A DNA stretch of 64,000 nt from Apiotrichum sp. Y4204. Its lineage: Eukaryota; Basidiomycota; Tremellomycetes; Trichosporonales; Trichosporonaceae. A model generated the notes under the pieces. The model worked only from the letters and a program-made list of their open reading frames with translations, was not told where the DNA came from and made no database searches. The translations under genes and the position numbers were made by a program. Every line of letters begins with the position of its first letter. Within the stretch, counting starts at the first letter, position 1. The DNA is taken from contig JAMYHL010000031.1 of NCBI GenBank assembly GCA_025531455.1, positions 1-64,000 on the forward strand. The letters run 5' to 3'. Of this stretch, positions 50,790 to 61,194 are shown in pieces.

Positions 50790-51293
50790 ATGCTCTTCAC
50801 TACGACTGCCGTCCTCGCCGCCCTTATGGCTGCCACCCAAGTTCAGGCGGACTTCAACGTCGGAATCCGACACAGGACCCGCTGGGGCGACGTCAACACG
50901 TGGATCATTGCGTCCGGCGATACGAAATGCGAGGAAGTTGCCGACTGGTACGGCAAGGCCGCCGAGATTTCTGGGTGGACTACAGAGCGCAAGAACGGCG
51001 ACACCAGCCTCATCGCCTACTTTGAGAACGGAGGTCGCCCATGGACTACCAAAGACCTTCCTCTCGAGAACGTCTGTGGCTCCCGCGCCCTTTGGCTGCA
51101 CATCCCCGAGAAAGGCCCCATGTTCTGGGTGTTCGACAAAGAGGACACCAACGAGGAGGGCACAGGTGCTATCGGCAAGTGTACCCCGCTTAACAGGGAC
51201 GGCGGGCGCCCCAGCTGCCACACTGGCGACTGGTTCCACGGCCACGACTATCAAATCCACGTTCGCTGCGAGGTGGAGGGTATCGACTGTTAA
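50790..51293 (+). CDS. Small secreted six-cysteine protein 1
   Basis: Intronless, 167 residues with signal peptide MLFTTTAVLAALMAATQVQA. The mature protein begins DFNVGIRHRTRWGD and has six cysteines, enough for three disulfides: TKCEEVADWYG, ENVCGSRALWL, IGKCTPL, PSCHTGDWFHGHDYQ, VRCEV and the C-terminal IDC. It is rich in Trp. It has no recognised domain. The inverted paralog at 52175-52678 has the same length and the same cysteine positions, so fold and function are probably shared. Likely extracellular; an effector-like, defensive or structural role cannot be told apart. Confidence 0.8.
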   Translation: MLFTTTAVLAALMAATQVQADFNVGIRHRTRWGDVNTWIIASGDTKCEEVADWYGKAAEISGWTTERKNGDTSLIAYFENGGRPWTTKDLPLENVCGSRALWLHIPEKGPMFWVFDKEDTNEEGTGAIGKCTPLNRDGGRPSCHTGDWFHGHDYQIHVRCEVEGIDC

Positions 51294-51484
51294 GGATAAA
51301 CGCTGTTGTTGGGTTCAAGCTATGGACATCGCGTCCTCGTCGCCCGACCGTTCTGCCCTTCTTTTATAAATTTGAGAGCCAATTCTGTAGTCGTCGTTTA
51401 TGAAGTCAATTGAAGCCGATACTTTCACTGTATTAATCGATGTGTTTCAAAACAGTCAGTGTCAAGGATCCTATAGCCGCAGAG
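51294..51484. other. 3' flank, no gene
   Basis: Intergenic sequence after secreted protein 1; a short AT-rich stretch (TTTATAAATTT) is present. Confidence 0.4.
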
Positions 51485-51499
51485 CATTCCAACCTCTGC

Positions 51500-51703
51500 A
51501 TAGTATACATCATATGCTCTCTGCCTATTACATACACGACCAACCATGCCTTGCCTCCTTTGTGCTTTGGCTGCCCTTTCAATAAGAATATGAGCAGTGC
51601 ACGTACAGACTGCACTTGGCCCGTATCGTGTGGAAGACGAAGGCGGAGGCGGAACTTGCGTCGTCTGCGGCACCAAGGAAGGGCCGGTCGAGGCAGAGTG
51701 GTG
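51500..51703 (+). pseudogene. Composite of two gene fragments
   Basis: Two decayed pieces lie side by side. About 51505-51575 (ATACATCATATGCTCT to CCTTTGTGCTTTGG) matches 53583-53650, the 3' flank of the GPI-protein gene. Then 51585-51703 matches the last about 118 bases of the F-box-like gene (49211-49329): frame text EYEQCTYRLHLARIVWKTKA is kept, a one-base loss follows AEAE, and the final GPVEAEW and TGA are recognisable in the shifted frame. Neither piece has a start, so it is debris from local duplication. Confidence 0.8.
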
Positions 51704-52174
51704 AGCGCGAACGGGCATCGTGCAAGACACAGTACAAAGGGCACCAGCTGCGTCATATCTCCTTGAGTAGTTGTATATGAAGTATGGTGATCATCTCGTA
51801 ATCAAGTGATCTTGCATCAAGAATTATTTGGGCTCGTAACATGTGTGGCAGCTTGAGGCTCCCAGCGAGCTCCCAGTTTGTCAATGTTCTGTCACCGAGA
51901 GCAATTGCAAGGGAACTGAAGCTACTCCAAGCCCATGTCGGACTTGGGTAACTGTCCGGTTTGACTTGATATGCAGTCTTCATAAGGGGACGAGAGACCG
52001 GAATCAGAGACATTGTTAACATGTCATAAAAACAATCCAACTTCAACTTGATTCATAAACGACTTTGGACTACTTTGGACTTTTGTGAATTAACAACGAA
52101 GAGCAATGGGGGGAAGCTACTTGTGTATGTAAAACGGCCACAATGCCTAGGCCACTTTGTTGTATTTTATCCCC
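51704..52174. other. No gene seen
   Basis: Region between the gene fragments and the 3' end of secreted protein 2. Nothing coding supported. Confidence 0.45.
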
Positions 52175-52678
52175 TTAGCAGTCGACGCTTTCCACCTTGC
52201 AGTGCATATAAGTGGTGTAATCGTGGCCATGGAAAAAGCTGCCAGTCTTGCACGAGACGCGGTCGTCTTCGTTGAGCCTGTCACACTGACCGATGGCGCC
52301 ATTGCCGTCGCCGTCGGTGTCCGGGTTGTCATAAACCCAGAGCTTGTCATGGCCGGTGGTAGGGACACGAAGCCAGAGCTTGTGCGACCCGCAGACGTGC
52401 TCCATAGGGAGATCCTCGTCACTGATTGGACGGTGTTTGTTGACAATGTAAGGCTCGAACTCGGACCATCGGTTGATCTTGTCCGTGGTCCAGCCGGAGA
52501 GCTTTTCGCCCTCGCCGTACCAGTCGGCCACCTCCTCGCACTTTGTACCGCCCGACGTGATGATATATTGGTCCTGGTATCCCCAGCCGGTGCCATGCCG
52601 AACGCCGAGGCTGAAGTCTGCCTGAACGTTTGTGGCAGCCATGAGGCCGAGTACAGCGAGGGTAGTTGAGAAAAGCAT
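52175..52678 (-). CDS. Small secreted six-cysteine protein 2
   Basis: Intronless, 167 residues, inverted paralog of the gene at 50790. The ATG at 52678 gives signal peptide MLFSTTLAVLGLMAATNVQA and mature start DFSLGVRHGTGWGY. Cysteine blocks match one to one: TKCEEVADWYGE, EHVCGSHKLWL, IGQCDRL, VSCKTGSFFHGHDY, MHCKV and VDC. KLSGWTTDKINRWSEF corresponds to EISGWTTERKNGDTSL of the partner. Substitutions are many, so the pair is not recent. A minus-strand TATAAAA lies near 52779-52785, about 100 nt upstream, in the same AGAATGG context as in the partner. Confidence 0.8.
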   Translation of the reverse strand: MLFSTTLAVLGLMAATNVQADFSLGVRHGTGWGYQDQYIITSGGTKCEEVADWYGEGEKLSGWTTDKINRWSEFEPYIVNKHRPISDEDLPMEHVCGSHKLWLRVPTTGHDKLWVYDNPDTDGDGNGAIGQCDRLNEDDRVSCKTGSFFHGHDYTTYMHCKVESVDC

Positions 52679-53651
52679 GTTGATCGAGTTTACGGTCGAT
52701 TGGTGAATTCGTTGTCGAGTAGACTGGTAGTCAAGAGGGGAGCTGAGTTGTGGGGTTGTTCTCTTCACTTTGAGATCTTTTTATACCATTCTGACGTGCT
52801 CTTCTCACCGTTGAGAACATACTTATCACTGACGTCTTCACAGACTTTCCGCAACTCCTGTTTCCCAGCCCCAGATCTGATGAGAACATACGCACAACTG
52901 CCACCTTCATGCCACACTTCCTCCCCATTGATGGTCCTCGTCGAGCAGTCAGCCACCGGCTTACGGGCACCGGAGCTCTCACACCTCACAATGACGACAT
53001 ACGAGATTTGGGGGTTGATAAGTTTGGGGTTGATAAGGCGACCTCGCCCCCCCAAGATCTCGGCGAATCTGGAGCTTAATGCTGTATGGAAAGGATCTCG
53101 GATAGATATAGTCAAAAGTGTATCTGCTCGACCTTGATGACGGCCGACAATGCCACCAGACGATCATGCTTTGCGGAGGACAATAGCAGCTGTTCAAGAA
53201 TCACAAGTCCTCTCACCAGGCACTGCTTGAGGTAATCTGAGATGGAGCGACTAGATCGATCTGCATTGCCCGAGCACCACGAGCTAAACCCTAAATCTAG
53301 TTGAGCCGTCCGTATAGCCAGCCCGAGTTCGTGCGCAGTCATCGGATGTTTCGGAATGCTTGAACGATGTCGCTTCGGCATTCAAATCGGGTTACACCTG
53401 CCATGTCTCTTGGTGAGAGTCAAACGTCTGTGCTGAGATGTAAGTCATGGATAAATGCGAAGCGAGATGACGCGTCGCGAGGCGACGAGATCTTCATCGC
53501 CACAAACGGTGACCTAGTCTGGCTCGATGCGATCCACGAGGAACAAGTGACTTGGAGTTTGGAGCAACTCAATATCGGATACTATACATCATATGCTCTG
53601 CCTGTTACATACACGACCGACCATGCCTTGTTTCCTTTGTGTTTTGGGTGC
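52679..53651. other. No gene seen
   Basis: About 970 bp of promoter and 3' flanking sequence. A direct repeat GGGGTTGATAAG occurs twice near 53011-53036. Confidence 0.45.
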
Positions 53652-54305
53652 TCAGAACAGAAGTGCACCAGCAGCGGCGGCAGCGACAGCGCCAACAGCA
53701 ACTACGTTGGTGCGCGCGCCGCTGTCCTTGCCGTCCTTGCTGCTCTGCTTTGCCTTTTCGGCGGCGGCGGCGGTCGCCGAAGGAGAGATCTTGCTGAGCG
53801 CAACGAGCTGGTTGCACAGGCGGTCGAGCGAGCCGTTGTCGCCGCCGCCCAGGCCCGAGGTCGCCATGCACTGCGTGCAGTCCGTGTACTCCTTCCTCTT
53901 AGATCCCTGGGTGTCAGCGGTGCCTGCGAGGTCCGTGGGGCAGATGTTATGGCTTGAAGGAAGAGGAACCGTTACTCACGCTGGTGCAGTACTCGGTGCA
54001 TGCCGAGGGCCAACCCGAGCCGCTGGGCTCCTGGCCCGCACACGAGCTCATCCACGTGGTGTAGCCCTTGCACTTGTCCGTGCATCCGGTCGAGGCGGCG
54101 CTGGGCTGGGCGTTGGGTGCGGCCGAGACGGCGATGGCTGGAGTCAGCGGGGCTCGAGCGGGAGAGGGGGGACGGAATGGAGTGGAAGGGTAGATGAGGT
54201 GGTGGGTCCGTGTTGTGGCTGTTTGGGTGTTTGATGGCCCAATCACGGTGATGGCCGCAGGGGTGGTGACTTACCAGCGAGGGCGACGGCGAAGACAGCG
54301 CGCAT
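53652..54305 (-). CDS. Secreted cysteine-rich protein, probably GPI-anchored
   Basis: Three exons (54305-54275, 54137-53980, 53906-53652) give 147 residues; introns of 137 and 73 nt begin GTAAGT and GTGAGT and end CTCCAG and ACCCAG. Signal peptide MRAVFAVALAAIAVSAAP is split by intron 1. The mature protein has seven or more cysteines in CTDKCKGYTTWMSSCAG, ACTEYCTS, YTDCTQCMATSGLGGGD and RLCNQL. An Ala/Lys/Ser-rich linker leads to NVVAVGAVAAAAAGALLF at the very end, as in GPI attachment signals, with Ser/Gly/Asp residues before it as candidate anchor sites. A cell-wall or plasma-membrane surface location is inferred. The family is not recognised. Confidence 0.78.
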
Positions 54306-56551
54306 GGTGAACAAGGAACAGAGTTGTGTTGGGTTGATGCCAGGCGACTGGTAAGGTAAAGTATAGGAGGTGTGGGTGTGAGAGTCGTGAGGACGAAGAG
54401 AGTTGGGTGTGAAGAGGTATCCTTTGTTGTGGGCCCCGACTTTATACAAAGTGAGAACCAAAAGAAAAAAAAATCAGTCACGCCGAGGAACCAGACGAAC
54501 AGCCAGACAGAACCAATCTGCGCCAGCAATCTCCCCTCAGATGATCTCCCATTCTCTCTCACCCTTTGTGGCCCCGCCCCTAGTCTGTGCTTTGCTTGCT
54601 TCCCACCTCTCCCGCATGCAGCCTTCTGGGCTCTCGGCTCCCGGGCTTACTCGATGCATCCACCAGGCACAACCATTGGCGCATTGTGCATATGCGGGTT
54701 GTGGTGAAGGCGAGTCGACCAGCCATCTCGCCTCGCGCGTCCGGGGCCCTGCAAATAAAATAAAAATCAGGCGCCACATGACTGCTCTCCACCCAACCAC
54801 AGTTCATGGCGCTCCATGTCAGCCAGCCCCTCGCCGGCCGTTAACAACGTACTTTGTATGGCAACGCCCATCGTGCATCGAACCCGGAGTCGACAGCACC
54901 AATCGAATTGCGAGCCTGGTCACCGGGGGCGCGCACGCGGCGCGCTCTGGCGCTCTCGAGTCCTGTAATAGGAGAGCGTCTGCTCTCAATCAGCGACCAT
55001 GGATTGAGCATCGGGGCTATCCGAAAGGGTGAACTGTCCCGGACGACTGATCGACCAAGTCCATCGTCAATCCACCATCATCCTCAACCCCACCCTCGCC
55101 CTTTAATCTCCCGCGTCTTGGAACTTCCGTTATCGATTGAGGGGGGAACTGTCAGTTGAAGGAGTAATAGCGCGTTCACACCGGAAGATGCATTGGGAGC
55201 CTTCGGAGGGAGAGGAACGTGATGCGTGTGTGCCGATTCGATCAATTGGGCTGGCACGAATGTGACAAGAGTGCAAGACCCGGAGGACGAACGCATGACA
55301 CCGCGTTCCGGCTGGTTACACGCACTTTCGACGCGACACAGCCTGTTCCTGGAATGAACTTGTACATCACCTGCATGGCTGACAAAGTGACTTTGTGGGA
55401 CTGTGACTCCATTCACTTGCATGTAAAGCACAACACACTGCACACAGCATGTCTGGGCAAGGAACGAATCCCTGCACTCCGGGGGATCTTGCTTCCAGTG
55501 TGAGGTGGGAGGGCGAAACCGTTGGAGTTTGTGTCGCATCTCTACCCATCGGCCGCCTCCCCTATCGAGTGCAGAGGCGCGCCTTTGTGCCATTGCGCAC
55601 ACAGCACAGCAATCAACGAGATATCAAAACAAAGACATGCATATCGGCGGGTCTCTACTGTCTCGCTAGCATTGGGACAGACTCAGGGTATGAGAAATGT
55701 GCTGAGAAACGTGTTGCGAAATGCAATGAGCACAGGATGAAGCCAGAGGCCTGATGTGAATATCCCAATCCTATCGCTGTGTGTGCCAGAAAAGCTTCTT
55801 GGCTTTGCACTTGTTATCTTGATCCTAGCACATTCATTCACGTATCCCCCCTCTTGATCACACAACATCATCACGACCAATGAGCCTTGATGGATCGGAA
55901 CATGGAAGCAATCACTCGGATCACATTGGCCTTCCCGACGTCTCCAGAGGTGCTGTCGTCACTCACAACTCTCAGTGCATACTACCGCCAGATACGGCAA
56001 TGCTGCCTTCTTAAGACGCGTGCTTCAGACTTGCCCTGATGCTGAGCTCCTGGGCGGTGTCCGTGCTATGCCAGCCAGCGGTGCCGAGATCTGGCGGTGA
56101 ACGCGTCAGGTCTTACAACGATGCGATGTGAGCTTTACTCACAGCATTGGAATGCATGGCTGTGTCCTATCCCTGTTACGCGTCAGAGCCTGGGGATCTG
56201 CTGTGTATGTTTCCGCCTGTTCAACTGGGCGGAATCCATCTTCGATGCAGTCGTCGCTCTGTGGTCTGTACTGACGTGGCTCTGTGGGCACCCAGTGTGT
56301 TTCAGATTTTCCTGGAACATGGAACACGAAGGAACTGTGCTGTGTACACGCACCAGTGTGCGATACCAGTGCCAGGGGACTGGTCCTCCCAATGTGCGAC
56401 ATGCGATACATGTGCGCTGTCAAGCATCAATCGGCATATCGGCATCACATCCTCACAGTCACATCTACTAACAGATTCACTTGTTCTCACCTGTGCTTGC
56501 ACAACAGCGAGTCATGCTTGTTCACAGTGGTGACCATTCGGCCCGCAGACG
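54306..56551. other. Long gene-poor stretch, no gene supported
   Basis: About 2.2 kb. TATAAAG on the minus strand near 54443-54449 may serve the GPI-protein gene. A 172-codon minus-strand frame at 55084-55602 has no protein features. Nothing else is supported. Confidence 0.45.
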
Positions 56552-56557
56552 TATAAG
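56552..56557 (+). promoter_or_regulatory. TATA box of the acidic secreted protein gene
   Basis: TATAAG lies about 130 nt before the ATG at 56687 and about 100 nt before a C/T-rich leader. Confidence 0.5.
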
Positions 56558-56686
56558 TACCGCTTCGAGTCAGCTTTTATCTCACCATTCTCACAACAAT
56601 CTCCCCTTCCTCACAGTCTAGCCGGTCTAGCGCTCTTACAGCCCTCACATTCTCTAAACCACACCACTTTCCTTTCCAATCCCGCC

Positions 56687-57310
56687 ATGCGTGCCGACAC
56701 CGCCCTTGTGACCCTCGCGCTTCTCAGCGTTGCCGCCGCCGCGCCCCTCAGCAACGAGCCGCGCGGCACACACCTGCAGGCCCGCGCCGCCGAGCCTAAC
56801 TTCCTTGACAATCTGAAGCAGTGGGGCGAAAACACCAAGGCGAAGGTCGAGGGTATCAAGCACGATCCCGTTGCCGAAACGGTTAAGCCCATTGTCGAAG
56901 GCACAAAAGCAAAGTCTGAAGAGATCAAGGCGACATGGGAAACGGCCAAGGAAAAGCTTGAGAAGGAGGGCCTTGTAGGTTTCTTTAGGGCCCTTCTCTC
57001 GGGCTTGAAGACCAAAGTCGGACCCACTCCTACCGAGTCGACCCCCAATCCTCCGGCGGTGCGCCGTGACGAGGGGACCCAGGAGGACAACGACGACGAC
57101 CACGATGACGGCGACGACGAGGATGGCGATGGGAACGATGGCGGCGTCGAGGCCGAGGACAATGCCGATGAGGACGGCGACGCCGTTGACGACGACGTTG
57201 ACGACGACGGCGTCGAGGCTGAGGACAACGCTGACGAGGACGACGCGGATGACAACTACGACGATGAGGACAACGACAAAGACGAGTCTTCGCACGAGAA
57301 CCTTGACTAA
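56687..57310 (+). CDS. Secreted protein with acidic repeat tail
   Basis: Intronless, 207 residues. Signal peptide MRADTALVTLALLSVAAAAP. Residues about 35-110 are charged and helical (NFLDNLKQWGENTKAKVEGI, IKATWETAKEKLEKEGLVGF), resembling amphipathic or LEA-like helices. After VRRDE at about 126, a possible Kex2-type cleavage site, comes a tail of about 80 residues made almost only of Asp, Glu, Gly and Asn, with VEAEDNADED present twice. The protein has no cysteine. A metal-binding or cell-wall role for the acidic tail is only a guess. The first half shares alanine-rich helical character with the two small peptide precursors downstream. Confidence 0.75.
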   Translation: MRADTALVTLALLSVAAAAPLSNEPRGTHLQARAAEPNFLDNLKQWGENTKAKVEGIKHDPVAETVKPIVEGTKAKSEEIKATWETAKEKLEKEGLVGFFRALLSGLKTKVGPTPTESTPNPPAVRRDEGTQEDNDDDHDDGDDEDGDGNDGGVEAEDNADEDGDAVDDDVDDDGVEAEDNADEDDADDNYDDEDNDKDESSHENLD

Positions 57311-58252
57311 GTTGCAGGTCAACTAGAAACAGGTCGCTAGGCCAACACGTGTTGTACCACAGTATTGTTGATTGTTATGGACATGGTAAAGTGCAGACTG
57401 TGTAACAAGTTGCAATGCGGTGCAGAATTGGGGTGGGGGGAATGAACTGAAACCTCACCTGTGCACTCACAATTGCCCCATACTCCTTCATGTAAATGAC
57501 AGGGCAATGGGCAAAGACGGTCTACACTGTACACTAAAGCAGTCCTCTATTGCCAGGACCAGAGACAAAAGGAGATCAGTCGGGGGCTTCGGAATCATGC
57601 TGCGAGTACGACTTGGTTTCGGCAGTGTGGCCAGATTCAAGTGACGTCTGATCTTACTGAGTCAAGTCATCGCAACTGGAGATCTCGTGCCCCACGCATG
57701 AGCTTGATGCAATCTTGGAAGCCGATCTGGTGACATGATGATGGTCATACGCACTGCCTGTGCGGCGGTGCAAGCTTGAAGGCGGCTTGGAGTACCACTT
57801 TAGCTCTCGACGGTGTTTTGCTCGCCTCAGCCTGTTTCAGATACACCGATGGACAACAATAGGGACAAGCGCCTACGTGATGCGGTGGACTCCAAGGCCC
57901 GAGATTCCGATCCCAACCGTATCGTCGCTAGCGTTGCTCCAAAGATGCTCCAAAGATAAGCGCGTCCCGCAGATCGCGAACAGATACGTTTCGGCTCGCG
58001 ACGCGCAGGAAACGTCATTGAACTGTGGTGGGCGCGACCGCGTCGTCACTTCCTTCTCCAGCGGTCACGTCTTCCCTTCATGATGTTGAAGTCTTATCCA
58101 AAGGTGATGCTCGCCGAACTCTGCAAGAGTCTTCTTGGGGTGAGAGACAGTATCTTCATGTATCGTACAGCATGTTTGACTGGGGCAATGGGTGTCGCAA
58201 CGCACTAAGAGTCTTACAGCACCAGCTTTCTGACATGGACGAGCCAAAATGG
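57311..58252. other. No gene seen
   Basis: About 900 bp between secreted-protein genes. Open frames are short and unsupported. Confidence 0.45.
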
Positions 58253-58260
58253 CATAAATA
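58253..58260 (+). promoter_or_regulatory. TATA box of peptide precursor 1
   Basis: CATAAATA lies about 122 nt before the ATG at 58382. Confidence 0.45.
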
Positions 58261-58290
58261 GCGACCATTCGGACGGTCAGACACACCCCC

Positions 58291-58365
58291 ACCTGCAAAC
58301 AGCACTCCACATCCTCAACCTACAGCCAGTACTCCATATCCCCACCTACAAACAGTACTTCGTCT
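58291..58365. repeat. Triplicated 26-27-bp unit in a 5' leader
   Basis: Units start at 58291, 58318 and 58344 with ACCTRCARMCAGYACTCC-like text. They lie between the TATA box and the ATG of peptide precursor 1, so they are probably transcribed. Confidence 0.7.
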
Positions 58366-58381
58366 ACACTAGCTCTCCATC

Positions 58382-58645
58382 ATGCGCTTCTTCTCTACAG
58401 CTATCCTTTTCACGATCCTCGGTGTTGCCGCCGCTGCGCCCCTGGAGACAGCCGACCACGCCGCCCTCAACGCTCGGGACGCTGATGCGGTCCAAGCCCG
58501 CGCTCACACGGCCGCTCTCCTCGAGGACCTGGAGCGCCGCGGCGCTGGGTCCATCCTTGGCGAGGCCCTCGCCAAGGCTGTGGGTGACTATGCCAAGAAA
58601 GCGCTCGAGGACGCCATGGGCAAAGCCATCCACGGCGACAAGTAA
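58382..58645 (+). CDS. Small secreted peptide precursor 1
   Basis: The unspliced reading gives 87 residues: signal peptide MRFFSTAILFTILGVAAAAP, a propeptide with several single Arg, then LERR (R52, R53), a Kex2-like dibasic site. The 34 residues after it (GAGSILGEALAKAVGDY and on) are rich in Ala, Gly and Lys and would form an amphipathic helix. They align without gaps to the 34 residues after ERR in the gene at 59523-59825. An optional intron 58642-58697 (GTAAAT to TTCCAG) would remove the stop and extend the protein to 109 residues, ending at 58767. Function is unknown; a processed extracellular peptide is inferred. Confidence 0.72.
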   Translation: MRFFSTAILFTILGVAAAAPLETADHAALNARDADAVQARAHTAALLEDLERRGAGSILGEALAKAVGDYAKKALEDAMGKAIHGDK

Positions 58646-58767
58646 ATCTTCTGCTCTGAACGACGGTGCGCTACCCCGTGGGTCCTCGTCCTTCCAGGCT
58701 CCTGGCAACACCGACAACAACGAGGCCGACGACTGTGCCCGCCGCCCCTTCTGAGTTTGCGAAGTAA

Positions 58768-59522
58768 GAAGAGTCGAGAGATATAAATATTGTAGCACTT
58801 CCCGTACCCCCATGATGCCTTTGGTACATTGCCTTTTGTGTCACGTAGGGAAATGCAATTGTGAGAGAAACCTTCAACACTTGAAGTCTGTGGGACGCGC
58901 CGCGCTGAGTCATGTAATGGGTGAGGACGGCTGCCACAATGGTCGTGAGGCAACTCCGCAAAATCTCTGTAAAAACCTCCCTACCAGATCGTCGATCCAG
59001 CGACCTGTATAAACCGTTGGGTCCGTGACACTAGCTGCTGGATGTGCGTGAGAGGTGCGGGCTTGGAATGACGTGCAGGTCTTTGTGCGTCGACGCAATG
59101 ACGCGGGTCATGGTCGCGAGAAAGTCGATCGTGTCGCTTAGCTTATGTGTCTCCTTGGGCAACGGCTGTGAAATTAAGGAGGAGTTACAGTACTGTAGCA
59201 CTTTTGGAAGTGGCTGCAGTCCTGGGCCGATGCGTCTATTGTGACTACAGTAGTTTCTAACATCAAACCCATTTCTGTTCACGGTCTGCTTTCCGTTAAG
59301 AACAACGTCAAAATCAAATGGCATTTGAGGAAGTGCTACTCAATGGCTCTCGGTAGGAGAGTGCTATCTATGAACAAAAGTTTCTTAAAGTCGGTGCCTA
59401 AAGCTGAAAGTAATGTAATGGAGTTGTTGCCGCAATCTTCGCAGATGTTGTCATTGTTGAGGTGACCGTAGTTTACCGCTGGCCTCGAGGAGCTCGGGGC
59501 GCTATGCTTCTTGTTCAGAGAC
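58768..59522. other. No gene seen
   Basis: Region between the tail-to-tail peptide precursor genes. Nothing coding is supported. Confidence 0.5.
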
Positions 59523-59825
59523 TTAGTTGTCACCGTGAACGGAGGGGTTCCAGCTCTTGAAGTTCATGTCGTTGAGTTCGCCCCACGACGGGTCGGCTTC
59601 GAGCTCGGGGATCTCGCCCTGGTCATCTCCCTTGTCGGGGTACATGGCATCGCCCATCGCCTCTTCCAGTTTTCCTTTACCCCAGTCGAGACCGCCCTGA
59701 ATGATCGCACCTCCGATGGCCTTGCCGACTTGGCGGCGCTCCATGTTTGTGTCGCGGACCTCGATGGGAGCGGCGATAGTAACTCCCACAAAGGCGAGAG
59801 CAATGACGGCGGTGTTGAAGTACAT
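59523..59825 (-). CDS. Small secreted peptide precursor 2
   Basis: Intronless, 100 residues. Signal peptide MYFNTAVIALAFVGVTIAAP, a very short propeptide (IEVRDTNM) and ERR (R30, R31) as a dibasic site. The next 34 residues (QVGKAIGGAIIQGGLDWGKG to YPDK) align without gaps to precursor 1, with about 13 identities by eye, including LE.AMG.A and the final DK. A further acidic tail of 35 residues (GDDQGEIPELEADPSWGELN and on) follows; a tail also appears in precursor 1 if its optional intron is spliced. A minus-strand TATAAAT at 59911-59917 lies about 90 nt upstream. Confidence 0.75.
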   Translation of the reverse strand: MYFNTAVIALAFVGVTIAAPIEVRDTNMERRQVGKAIGGAIIQGGLDWGKGKLEEAMGDAMYPDKGDDQGEIPELEADPSWGELNDMNFKSWNPSVHGDN

Positions 59826-61194
59826 GTTGAGTCGTGAGGGGATTATGGTACTTGCAATTGGGTGCTCGGGAGGCGGCTGATGGGTTGTTCAAGACGGTAA
59901 GACTTTTGGTATTTATAGCATCTTCTGCTTCTCAAACTTCGGACTCTTCCAAGTTGCGATGCTGCCCTCGAGACTACCTGCTACTGTACCCCGTCCTTCT
60001 CCTATCCCCCAGCACACCACCAAAATAATGCGGTTTGACCTTCTTGTCTTAAACAGCAGAAGCTTATTGGATGAACTGAACATCCTTTACCGGACATCAG
60101 ATCTGAGGCCCCATATGTTGAGCAACATGTAATGGATATGACAACGTTTACTGAGAAGCGCTACTCTGCTGGAGAGGAGCTGACAATCCTGAGATCTCTG
60201 GATGCCAAGGGTTTCACGTGGCCGTAAGCACTTATCAGTCTCTTGGAAACCAACAGGACAAGGGTTCTTATCCATGTCTCCGAAGTGTGGATCCACAGAT
60301 CTCCAGAAACCATCATGACCTCATGCTCGGGTGAGCGCCAAGCCGCTAGCGTCGCAGTTTGCTCTGAAACGTAAGAAACAATGACACAGGATAGACTTCA
60401 ACAGGCCTCGGTAAGTTTATCCGACACGGCATCTCGGACTAGCTTGACGTCAACCCGCGGCACGTGTGACTCGATCGCGGCTGGGCATACGGTAGTACAG
60501 AAGATTGCGGTCTCAATTGTTCTTGGCTGCTGTCTGGTAAGGTTGACAGATCTCCGCGTCGCTAGGCGCCCAGACTTTTTATCGCCCAGCGGCTTGCTCT
60601 TGTGGTAGGCCAAAAGTGATCAACACCATCAATAACATTGAAAGAGATCATCAAGTTGTAAAGCGAGGTGGGGGTCGTCACTCACGGTTGTGAGAGCAAC
60701 CTTGGCAACGTGGGGCGCTCCAAAGAGATCTGGAGTACTGGAGTTAGGTCTTGGGAATGAAGCTGATTCCAGGAATGAAGCGTCCGAGATCTGGGGACTG
60801 GTGAAAGCCGTTCCTGATCTCCTATAAAAGTAAACGAGGGTGCCCGTGTCAAGGACGCTAGCAACGTCGAGGAAACCTCACAGGTGAAGAATACAAATAC
60901 TTGCTGTCGCTGCGACTACCGTGTTGGAGAGTGGCCGGAAACACTCCATCGCACGCAATCTTGGAGGGGGCGGGGGATATTGATCACCGGAAGTACGGAA
61001 GCTGCTATCTCGGCATGTTCGGCAACTAGATGGCCGGATTCCGGGCCGGAGTGGCCGAGTCGAAGCGGAGCGGGGTGTTGCTCAAGAAAACGAGGCGTCG
61101 AGTGGTGAATGGAGGCGTTTGGGGGATACCGAAACGTTCCTTTTTGTCCTTCGCTCTCCTTCTCATCATCTCTCTTCTCTACATACCCATCCCC
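59826..61194. other. No gene seen
   Basis: About 1.4 kb. TGACGTCA, a CRE-type palindrome, lies at 60445-60452 but is far from any gene start. Open frames are short. Confidence 0.45.

Noticed and set aside
55084..55602. 172-codon open frame on the minus strand
   Set aside because: It has no domain, signal peptide or plausible promoter. Composition looks like translated noncoding DNA.
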